A stretch of DNA of 12,575 nucleotides from Bacteroidales bacterium (GTDB taxonomy: Bacteria > Bacteroidota > Bacteroidia > Bacteroidales > P3). Position 1 is the first letter of the stretch. Every line of letters starts with the position of its first letter. The DNA is taken from the NCBI GenBank assembly GCA_017632095.1, contig JAGBSA010000148.1, forward strand, positions 1 to 12,575, written 5' to 3'. The notes below the pieces were generated by a model. The model was not told where the DNA came from. It worked only from the letters and a program-made list of their open reading frames with translations, and did not search any database. The translations under genes were made by a program, and so were the position numbers. This document shows positions 6,356 through 12,575 of this stretch, piece after piece.

Positions 6356-9244
6356 ATGACAAAACATTTGAAGAATTTGCAAAAAGAGCTAAAAGGCGAA
6401 TTAAAGTTTGATAAGATTAGCAGAATACTTTATTCTACCGATGCCTCTGCTTATCGTGAGGAGCCTTTGGCTGTTTTCATTCCATGCGAAGACTATGAGA
6501 ATGATATAAGACTTTTGTTGCAATTCTGCAAAGACCACAATACTTTCATTATCCCAAGGGCTGCCGGCACTTCTCTTGCGGGTCAGGTTGTCGGAAAGGG
6601 AATTGTGGTCGATGTAAGCAAGAATCTGAACAAGATAATCGAAATAAACGAGAAGGAACATTGGGTAAGAGTACAGCCGGGTGTGGTTTTAGAAGAGTTA
6701 AACAGGAGTTTGAAACCCTACGGTTTGTTTTTCGGTCCTGAAACCTCAACGGCAAATCGCTGTTGCATTGGAGGAATGGTGGGAAACAACTCCTGCGGGC
6801 TGCATTCTTTGGTTTATGGTTCTGTAAGGGAGCATTTGTTGGAAGCAAAGGTGATATTGGCAGACGGAAACAAAGTTCTGTTAAAGCAACTTAGCAAAGA
6901 AGAATTTGAAAACAAAACTCTGCAAAACGATTTGGAGGGAAAGATATACCGATACATAGCATCTGTATATTCAAAGCAAGAGATAAGACAATTGGTTGCA
7001 GATTCGTTTCCCGATAAGGAAGTTACAAGACGCAATAACGGCTATGCCTTGGATTTTTTGTGTGATTCCGACTACCCAAACCTTGCTAAGTTGTATTGTG
7101 GCAGCGAAGGGACTCTGGCTTTTGCCACAGAGTTAAAACTAAATCTTGTTCCACTTCCGCCAAAGCATAAAGCACTTTTGTGTGTTCACTTTTCAAGACT
7201 GCAAGACAGCTTTACGGGCAATTTAATCGCTCTTCGACATAATCCGATGGCTGTCGAGCTGATGGATAACAATATTATAGAGGCGGCTTATCGCAATCCT
7301 GCTCAACGAAACAACACTTTCTTTATAAAAGACAAGCCTCAAGCGATACTGATCATCGAATTTGCTTTCGATAGCGAAGAATCACTCGATGCTTGTTTGA
7401 ATGAAACGATAGAAGACTTCAAATCGGAAGGCACGGCTTATGATTTCAGCATAGTTAAAGGCGAGGATATTTCAAAGGTTTGGGGTGTGAGAAAAGCAGG
7501 ATTGGGACTTTTGACTAATATTCCGGGAAGCAAGAAACCTGTATCGGTGATTGAGGACACCGCTGTCAATCCTCAGAAACTGCCCTCTTACTTAGAAGAA
7601 TTTCAAACGATATTAGACAAATATAAACTCAAATGTGTGTATCACGCACACATAGCAACGGGAGAGCTACACTTGCGTCCGGTATTGGATTTGAAGGATT
7701 CATCGGACGTAATCTTATTTCGAAAAATCAGTAACGACATTGCGTTATTGGTAAAGAAGTATGGAGGCTCTTTAAGTGGCGAACACGGAGACGGACGTTT
7801 GAGAGGAGACTGGATTCCTTTGATGTACGGCGAACAGATTTACGATTTGATGAAGCAAATGAAGAATCTGTGGGACGAAAACGGGGTTTTCAACATAGGA
7901 AAGATAGTTGAAACGCCTCCAATGGACAAATTCCTAAGATATGAGAACGCTTCGCAAAGGCAAATCAAGACTTACTTTTCTTTCAATAAGGAATTAGGCT
8001 TGCAAAATGCCGCAGAGCAATGCAATGGTGCCGCCGACTGTCGCAAAAGTCAGGTTATAGGCGGTTTAATGTGCCCTACGTTCAAGCAAAGCAAAGATGA
8101 AGCGGACACGCCTCGTGCAAGGGCTAACATAATCAGGGAATTGCTTTCGTTCTCTCAAGAAAAAGACCCATTGCAATCTGAATTGATTAAAGCAGTGTTA
8201 GATAACTGTTTGATGTGTAAAGCTTGTAAGAATGAATGTCCTTCAAACGTTGATATATCTAAGCTAAAGAGTGAAGCCTTACAGCATTATTATGACGCCA
8301 ATGGCTATAATGTAAGCACTCTTTTGGTGAGTTATCTTCCACGTTTGCAGGCTATGGCGAGCATTGCACCGTTTCTCTATAATTGGGTAGTGTCTTGTGG
8401 TTTCACTTCTAACATATTGAAAAACATTTTGGGCTTTGCTCCTGAGAGAACTTTGCCTAAGATACATAATTGCAACTTTGAGAAAGAAATAAAGCAACAT
8501 TCTCAAAAATCTTTCAAGAAAACGATTTATCTTTTCATCGATGAATTCTCTCGATACCAAGATACAGAAATTGCAAAGACCACTATAAAGCTATTTTCTG
8601 CCTTAGGGTACAAGGTAAAGAAAGCTCCGATAAAGGAAAGCGGTAGGACGGCAATCAGTAAGGGTATGTTGAAAAGGGCAAAGCAAATTGCAAACAAAAA
8701 TATCAAGACATTGCTGCCGCTAATCGACGAAACAACTCCTTTGGTCGGTATTGAGCCGTCTGCAGTTTTGAGTTTTAGAGATGAATATCCCGATTTGGTG
8801 AACTCTGACATTAGAAAGCTGACGCAAAACACCTATTTGTTTGACGAATTCTTTGCCAAGGAGATAGAAAACGGCAATATAGACAGTTCTTACTTTACAA
8901 AAGAACCTCAACATATTATTCTACACGGACATTGTCAGCAAAAGGCATTGATAGGTACTAAATTCATGGAACGAATGCTTAGTTTGCCTGAAAATTATTC
9001 CGTAGATGTTATTCCAAGTGGCTGTTGCGGCATGGCAGGAAGCTATGGCTACGAACGGAAACACTATGATATGAGTAAGAAGATTGCTCACTCTGTTTTG
9101 ATTCCTGCAATCGAGAAAGCGGATTCTGATACTATCATAGCAGCTCCGGGTACGAGTTGCAGAGAACAAATAAGCCACTTCTCAAAACGAAAAGCTCAAC
9201 ACCCGATAGAGGTATTATATAACGCAATTGTAAACATTAAATAA
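6356..9244 (+). CDS. Fused FAD-linked oxidase / Fe-S / CCG-domain dehydrogenase (YdiJ/D-lactate dehydrogenase type)
   Basis: This 962-residue protein joins a GlcD-like flavoprotein to a GlpC-like iron-sulfur module. Such enzymes oxidise D-2-hydroxyacids (D-lactate, glycolate or D-2-hydroxyglutarate in studied relatives) and pass electrons to the quinone pool or another acceptor. The VAO-type FAD domain spans about 35-265, with PRAAGTSLAGQ (67-77) and GNNSCG (143-148). The FAD-oxidase C-terminal domain (about 270-520) has HIATGELHLRP (432-442) and SGEHGDG (474-480). Cysteines for Fe-S centres follow: C556, C562 and C573-P, then CLMCKACKNECP with C618, C621, C624 and C628. The last part is a single CCG-type domain with a EPSAVLSFRDEYP stretch (800-812), HGHC (857-860) and SGCCGMAGSYG (888-898). 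No signal peptide or membrane helix is seen, so it is probably a cytoplasmic or peripheral membrane protein. Substrate cannot be read from sequence; D-lactate and D-2-hydroxyglutarate are the leading options. The gene is complete and has its own strong promoter. Confidence 0.9.
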   Translation: MTKHLKNLQKELKGELKFDKISRILYSTDASAYREEPLAVFIPCEDYENDIRLLLQFCKDHNTFIIPRAAGTSLAGQVVGKGIVVDVSKNLNKIIEINEKEHWVRVQPGVVLEELNRSLKPYGLFFGPETSTANRCCIGGMVGNNSCGLHSLVYGSVREHLLEAKVILADGNKVLLKQLSKEEFENKTLQNDLEGKIYRYIASVYSKQEIRQLVADSFPDKEVTRRNNGYALDFLCDSDYPNLAKLYCGSEGTLAFATELKLNLVPLPPKHKALLCVHFSRLQDSFTGNLIALRHNPMAVELMDNNIIEAAYRNPAQRNNTFFIKDKPQAILIIEFAFDSEESLDACLNETIEDFKSEGTAYDFSIVKGEDISKVWGVRKAGLGLLTNIPGSKKPVSVIEDTAVNPQKLPSYLEEFQTILDKYKLKCVYHAHIATGELHLRPVLDLKDSSDVILFRKISNDIALLVKKYGGSLSGEHGDGRLRGDWIPLMYGEQIYDLMKQMKNLWDENGVFNIGKIVETPPMDKFLRYENASQRQIKTYFSFNKELGLQNAAEQCNGAADCRKSQVIGGLMCPTFKQSKDEADTPRARANIIRELLSFSQEKDPLQSELIKAVLDNCLMCKACKNECPSNVDISKLKSEALQHYYDANGYNVSTLLVSYLPRLQAMASIAPFLYNWVVSCGFTSNILKNILGFAPERTLPKIHNCNFEKEIKQHSQKSFKKTIYLFIDEFSRYQDTEIAKTTIKLFSALGYKVKKAPIKESGRTAISKGMLKRAKQIANKNIKTLLPLIDETTPLVGIEPSAVLSFRDEYPDLVNSDIRKLTQNTYLFDEFFAKEIENGNIDSSYFTKEPQHIILHGHCQQKALIGTKFMERMLSLPENYSVDVIPSGCCGMAGSYGYERKHYDMSKKIAHSVLIPAIEKADSDTIIAAPGTSCREQISHFSKRKAQHPIEVLYNAIVNIK

Positions 9245-9252
9245 TTAAAAAT

Positions 9253-11193
9253 ATGAAACATTTTTTCAACAGGGTACTCCAATTCATTGACAAACTCATG
9301 TCAGGAAGATATATTCCCACTTGGGCAGTATCAATTATCGATACATTTATTGTAATCGTTTCTACATGGATTTCAGTTGTAATTATGGGGCGAGATAACC
9401 AATATCTAGATCTCTCTTTAAGCCCTTACTTGCAGAGATTCTTCCTATTGTCTATCTGTTGCACGATTATAGCTTTATTTGCTTTCAGAATACATCGTTC
9501 TGTCATTAGATACTCAACTTTTAACGACATGATACGAATCTTTTTTGCAGTATTATCAACTGCAATCATAATTCTGTTAATTTCATTCTTCTACAAATTG
9601 AACTATAATCAAGAATTTCTTCCATACACTTTGATTATAGTAAATGCTATCATTTCTTACACATGTCTATTCTCGTTTAGAATGTTCGTACGCTGGATTT
9701 TCGAAAAAGCATTCAAAATAAGCGGTTACTCTGGTTCAAGAATCAACGTAGTTATCTTTGGAGCCGGCAGAACAGGTATTGCAACCGCTAACACACTTAT
9801 AAGTGCCAATAGAAAGCATTACATAAATGGATTTATAGATGACGATCCCTATTTACAGAATAAAACAGTCATGGGGCAGAAAATCTACTCTCGCAGTGAG
9901 CAAGAAAGGATTCTAAAGAGCAACGAGATTAATCAATTAATCATTGCGACGAATAGAATCAGCACTGAGAGGAAAAACGAAATCTTTGAGCTATGTCATG
10001 CCAATGGAGTTAAGGTTCTGACTGTTCCTCCGATAAAAACATGGACTGATGGCAAGTTGAAAAACGACCAAATCAAAGAAATCCAATTGGAAGACTTGTT
10101 AGGACGTGCCGAAATTACAATTAACCGCGACCTTATCGAACAACAAATCAGCGGAAAGACAATCTTGATTAGTGGAGCGGCAGGAAGCATCGGTAGTGAG
10201 ATAGTTCGACAACTTGCACGCTTTTCTGTACGTCTTGTTCTTTTGGATCAGGCTGAGACTCCTATGTATCACATCGAGAATGAGCTGAATGACAAATTCC
10301 CTTCGGTTGAAAAAGATATTGTAATAACCTCTGTAACGGACCAAAACCGCCTTAGAGAGATTTTCAACAAGTATAAACCGCAGATAGTCTTCCATGCAGC
10401 GGCGTATAAGCACGTTCCGATGATGGAAAGAGAGCCTTACCAAGCTGCAAACAACAATATAATCGGAACAAAGTACATTGCAGACATCTCGATGGAAAAT
10501 ATGGTTGAGAAATTCATTATGATATCGACCGATAAGGCTGTAAACCCAACCAATGTCATGGGAGCAAGCAAGCGATATGCCGAAATATATATCCAACACT
10601 TGAATCTGTTGAGCGGAAACAAGACAAAATTCATCACCACTCGTTTTGGTAACGTATTAGGTTCAAATGGCAGCGTGATACCTCGATTCAAAGAACAAAT
10701 AAGATTAGGAGGTCCGGTAACGGTTACACACCCTGACATCACACGTTACTTTATGACCATTCCAGAAGCAAGTCGTCTTGTTTTGGAAGCAGGAACCATG
10801 GGTAATGGAGGAGAGATTTTCCTATTCGATATGGGAGAACCGGTTAAGATATTATCGCTTGCCGAAAGAATGATCAAACTTTCCGGATTCCAACCTGGAG
10901 AACAAATCAATATTACTTTCTCCGGACTTCGCCCAGGCGAGAAACTATACGAAGAACTCCTTACAAAGAAAGAAGACATCTTGCCTACATATCACAAAAA
11001 GATATATATAGCAAAGACAGAGGTCGTAAACTCGGAAGAAATCGACAACTGCATGGAAGAATTGCAAACAATACTATCCGAAAACAAAGAAGCTCAAGAC
11101 CTAGACATAGTAAGGAACATAAAACGTTTGGTTAAGACTTTCAAAAGCAACAATAGCGTTTACGAGGAATTAGATAATACAAATGAGAAATAA
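9253..11193 (+). CDS. Membrane-anchored nucleotide-sugar 4,6-dehydratase (WbpM/PglF/CapD family)
   Basis: The 646-residue product fits large integral-membrane UDP-GlcNAc-type 4,6-dehydratases, which make UDP-4-keto-6-deoxy sugars for surface polysaccharides or protein glycans. Four membrane segments lie at about 24-45, 62-78, 94-114 and 122-142. A first Rossmann-like domain follows, with FGAGRTGIATA (169-179). The catalytic extended-SDR domain begins with GAAGSIGSE (308-316). Active-site residues follow family rules: STDKAVNP (425-432, with T426, D427 and K428) and MGASK (436-440), where Met replaces the Tyr of the usual YxxxK. That swap is typical of this subfamily and is not a defect. RFGNVLGSNGSV (464-475) and LRPGEKLYEELL (559-570) are further signatures. 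The gene starts 8 nt after the oxidoreductase stop and overlaps the next gene by 11 nt. The exact sugar product is not determinable here. Confidence 0.92.
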   Translation: MKHFFNRVLQFIDKLMSGRYIPTWAVSIIDTFIVIVSTWISVVIMGRDNQYLDLSLSPYLQRFFLLSICCTIIALFAFRIHRSVIRYSTFNDMIRIFFAVLSTAIIILLISFFYKLNYNQEFLPYTLIIVNAIISYTCLFSFRMFVRWIFEKAFKISGYSGSRINVVIFGAGRTGIATANTLISANRKHYINGFIDDDPYLQNKTVMGQKIYSRSEQERILKSNEINQLIIATNRISTERKNEIFELCHANGVKVLTVPPIKTWTDGKLKNDQIKEIQLEDLLGRAEITINRDLIEQQISGKTILISGAAGSIGSEIVRQLARFSVRLVLLDQAETPMYHIENELNDKFPSVEKDIVITSVTDQNRLREIFNKYKPQIVFHAAAYKHVPMMEREPYQAANNNIIGTKYIADISMENMVEKFIMISTDKAVNPTNVMGASKRYAEIYIQHLNLLSGNKTKFITTRFGNVLGSNGSVIPRFKEQIRLGGPVTVTHPDITRYFMTIPEASRLVLEAGTMGNGGEIFLFDMGEPVKILSLAERMIKLSGFQPGEQINITFSGLRPGEKLYEELLTKKEDILPTYHKKIYIAKTEVVNSEEIDNCMEELQTILSENKEAQDLDIVRNIKRLVKTFKSNNSVYEELDNTNEK

Positions 11194-12181
11194 GAAATTG
11201 CTTATTGCAGGCGAAGCAAAGAGCATAAATACTCAAAGATTGAAGTCTATGTTTGTCGGTAAGTTCGAGCAAATCGAGATTACCGAAGGCATAGATTTCA
11301 GTTTCAAAAATTTTTTCAAAGCATTCTTTGCCGTAAAACGCCTTTTGAAGCGTTATCAGCCCGATTTGATTATTCTATACCAAGTAAACCTTACGGCCTT
11401 TGTAACAGCCCTTGCAAAGAAAAAAGGAATTCCCACAATAGCTATTGCAATAGGTAGCGACGTTCTTCTGATGCCTAAACGCGGTTGGCTTTTCAAAAAG
11501 ATATTATCCTACACCCTACAACACTCTGACGCTTACAGTGCGAACACTCCTTATTTGATGGAGCAAATGAAAAGATATTGTCTGTACGATAAGCCTTTTG
11601 CTTTATCACATCTTGGAATCACACCTATCGAAGCTTCAAAAAAGGAAGACATAGTCTTTTCTAATCGTTTGCACAAGCCATTATACAGAATAGAGGATAT
11701 AATCCGAGCTTTTGCAAACTTCGTTTCTATGCCTGAATACAAAGATTGGAGATTGGTTATTGCGGCAGAAGGAAATGAAAACAAGTTGAAAGAGTTGGCA
11801 AAGAGCCTTGGCATAGTAGAAAAAGTGGAATTTGTCGGTTGGCTTTCAAGTGAAGAGAACGCAAAGTACTATGCTAAAAGCAGGATATTTATTTCCATTC
11901 CACAAAGTGACAGCATGCCGACAAGCCTACTTGAAGCCATGAGTGCCGGTTGCCTGCCTATCATTGCCGATTTGCCGTCTTACCGGGGTTTGGTGGAGAA
12001 TGTGCGTAACGCATTTGTCGTTTCCGATGATATGATTCAAAAAGCAGACTACATAAACAAAGCCCTACAACTCGACATCGAGACTTTGGCTCGCAACAAC
12101 AAGCAATTCACAGACGATTACGCCACAATAGAAAGCAATAAACAAAGGCTGTGGGACTTAGTCGATACATTGTGTAAATAA
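11183..12181 (+). CDS. GT4-family glycosyltransferase
   Basis: This 332-residue GT-B fold protein is predicted to transfer a sugar from a nucleotide donor to a lipid-linked or growing glycan at the cytoplasmic membrane face. The N-terminal half (about 1-155) has the pattern of an acceptor-binding domain, including IAIGSDVLLMP (88-98). The C-terminal half (about 160-330) is a Glycos_transf_1 domain with LVIAAEGNENKLKELA (191-206), VEFVGWLSSEE (215-225) and the donor-site motif SDSMPTSLLEAMSAG (242-256). In that motif the usual E-x7-E is D243-x7-E251. No signal peptide or clear membrane helix is present. The ATG overlaps the 4,6-dehydratase stop by 11 nt, implying translational coupling and a shared pathway of glycan assembly. 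GAGG at 11164-11167 is a distant, weak ribosome site. The donor and acceptor are unknown. Confidence 0.9.
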   Translation: MRNKKLLIAGEAKSINTQRLKSMFVGKFEQIEITEGIDFSFKNFFKAFFAVKRLLKRYQPDLIILYQVNLTAFVTALAKKKGIPTIAIAIGSDVLLMPKRGWLFKKILSYTLQHSDAYSANTPYLMEQMKRYCLYDKPFALSHLGITPIEASKKEDIVFSNRLHKPLYRIEDIIRAFANFVSMPEYKDWRLVIAAEGNENKLKELAKSLGIVEKVEFVGWLSSEENAKYYAKSRIFISIPQSDSMPTSLLEAMSAGCLPIIADLPSYRGLVENVRNAFVVSDDMIQKADYINKALQLDIETLARNNKQFTDDYATIESNKQRLWDLVDTLCK

Positions 12182-12200
12182 GTCTTTGTTTTAATTTTTT

Positions 12201-12234
12201 CTTTCTTCGTTTCAGAAAATCCTTTCTTCGTTTC
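12201..12234 (+). repeat. Two copies of CTTTCTTCGTTTC, 21 bp apart
   Basis: Exact 13-nt direct copies lie at 12201-12213 and 12222-12234, just after the glycosyltransferase stop. The second continues into CGTTTCGCT (12229-12237), the same 9-mer found twice after the helicase gene (6176-6184 and 6240-6248). No hairpin with a U-tract was found here, so a terminator role is not supported. Confidence 0.6.
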
Positions 12235-12261
12235 GCTACCACCCAAACGGCATTTGTGTGT

Positions 12262-12291
12262 GGTTTAAGGCGGAATGGTTAAGGTTTAAGG
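12262..12291 (+). repeat. Clustered GGTTTAAGG repeats
   Basis: GGTTTAAGG occurs at 12262-12270 and 12283-12291, again 21 bp apart, with a shorter GGTTAAGG at 12277-12284 overlapping the second. The 21-bp step matches the step of the preceding CTTTCTTCGTTTC pair. Function is unknown. Confidence 0.45.
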
Positions 12292-12330
12292 TTGGAAAGA
12301 CTGCAGTAAAACAAAGCTTTCGAGTAATCA

Positions 12331-12372
12331 ACAAAGTGTTTCCAATCTGTTTCTCCAAAGGAAACACTTTGT
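12331..12372. repeat. 13-bp perfect inverted repeat
   Basis: ACAAAGTGTTTCC (12331-12343) is the exact reverse complement of GGAAACACTTTGT (12360-12372), with a 16-nt loop between. The right arm is the beginning of the 22-bp tandem array, so the left arm is effectively one array copy in opposite orientation. As RNA it would form a firm hairpin, but the sequence after it (TTCACGC) is not a good U-tract, so a classical terminator is doubtful. Confidence 0.7.
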
Positions 12373-12460
12373 TTCACGCAGAAAAACACTCTGTTTCATC
12401 AAGAGAAACATTTTGTTTCACAAAGAGAAACACTTTGTTTCTTCAAGGGAAACACTCGCG
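12361..12460 (+). repeat. 22-bp-period tandem array of short palindromes
   Basis: The core GAAACACTTTGTTTC starts at 12361, 12383 (AAAACACTCTGTTTC), 12405 (GAAACATTTTGTTTC), 12427 (exact) and 12449 (only GAAACACT kept). A degenerate half-copy is at 12339-12353. The cores are separated by 7-nt linkers with a shared pattern: tccaaag (before the first), acgcaga, atcaaga, acaaaga and ttcaagg. Each core is a dyad, GAAACA-CTT-TGTTTC. The strict 22-bp step is near two helical turns, so cores would face the same side of the DNA. Overlapping open frames are not credible, because 22 is not a multiple of 3 and no family resemblance is seen. Confidence 0.8.
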
Positions 12461-12480
12461 ATAACTTGCTTTGCGGATTT

Positions 12481-12513
12481 TGAAAGCTAATCTTTCAGTC
12501 TGCAAACTTTGCA
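12481..12513. repeat. Two short dyads upstream of the right-edge promoter
   Basis: TGAAAG-CTAAT-CTTTCA (12481-12497) is a 6-bp stem with a 5-nt loop. TGCAAACTTTGCA (12501-12513) is a perfect dyad with 6-bp arms around one central base, ending about 10 nt before the -33 element at 12523. The second has the size and placement of an operator or activator site, but no regulator is identified. Confidence 0.45.
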
Positions 12514-12522
12514 AAAGCATCT

Positions 12523-12554
12523 CTTGGTCGAAAGAAAAAGTTTTTCTACCTTTG
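12523..12554 (+). promoter_or_regulatory. Bacteroidales-type promoter reading out of the right edge
   Basis: TACCTTTG at 12547-12554 fully matches the -7 pattern TAnnTTTG and is identical to the one at 6322-6329. A -33-like CTTGG (12523-12527) lies 19-20 nt upstream. The downstream 21 nt contain no start codon with a usable frame, so the gene it serves lies beyond the window. Confidence 0.65.
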
Positions 12555-12575
12555 TAGCGAGAGATTGAAACGAAA

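Noticed and set aside
10558..10572. Missing Tyr of the YxxxK motif in the 4,6-dehydratase as an inactivating change
   Set aside because: Met in this place (MxxxK) is the normal state in the large membrane-bound 4,6-dehydratases of the WbpM/PglF type.
10099..10599. 166-codon open frame on the minus strand inside the 4,6-dehydratase gene
   Set aside because: It is antisense to the conserved catalytic domain, has no recognisable motif and is best explained as a shadow of the strong codon pattern of the true gene.
12331..12380. Rho-independent terminator for the glycosyltransferase gene
   Set aside because: The 13-bp stem is strong, but it lies about 150 nt after the stop, is AT-rich, and has no U-tract behind it on either strand.
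12361..12460. CRISPR array
   Set aside because: The repeat core is 15 bp with 7-nt linkers that resemble each other. CRISPR repeats are longer and spacers are about 30 nt and unique. No cas gene is present.
12258..12464. Small 68-codon reading frame on the plus strand
   Set aside because: It runs straight through the 22-bp repeat array and the GGTTTAAGG repeats, has no family likeness or clear ribosome site, and most of its residues are translated repeat.

Overview
The window is a stretch of AT-rich chromosome from a member of the Bacteroidota, most likely order Bacteroidales. The evidence is the promoter grammar (TTTG, about 19 nt, then TAnnTTTG, seen best at 6299-6329 and 12523-12554), the general scarcity of strong Shine-Dalgarno sites, a lipoprotein-type ApbE, and a dcw cluster beginning mraZ-rsmH-ftsL-ftsI. 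Genus cannot be set from sequence reading alone.

Region 1 (1-3441, minus strand) is the start of the division and cell wall (dcw) cluster. It holds mraZ, rsmH, a small FtsL-like membrane protein and the transpeptidase ftsI, packed with gaps of 1-4 nt. ftsI runs off the left edge. Upstream of mraZ are three TGG-type boxes at exact 10-bp spacing that look like the MraZ autoregulatory site.

Region 2 (3442-6165, plus strand) diverges from the dcw cluster. It carries a lipoprotein FAD:protein FMN transferase (apbE) and, 4 nt later, a compact RecD/Dda-like SF1 helicase.

Region 3 (6166-6355) is an intergenic segment with short CGTTTCGCT-type repeats and hairpins, then a textbook Bacteroidales promoter whose -7 element sits in an inverted repeat.

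Region 4 (6356-12181, plus strand) may be one transcription unit. It contains a large fused FAD/Fe-S/CCG-domain 2-hydroxyacid-type dehydrogenase, then a membrane-anchored nucleotide-sugar 4,6-dehydratase of the WbpM/PglF/CapD type, then an overlapping GT4 glycosyltransferase. The last two suggest surface polysaccharide or glycoprotein glycan synthesis.

Region 5 (12182-12575) appears non-coding. It holds direct repeats related to those in region 3, a 13-bp inverted repeat, a 22-bp-period tandem array of small palindromes, two further dyads, and a promoter reading out of the right edge.

I found no defence system, mobile element or clearly new enzymatic system. The genes are recognisable families. 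The least explained material is the repeat-rich intergenic DNA at about 6.17-6.25 kb and 12.2-12.5 kb.
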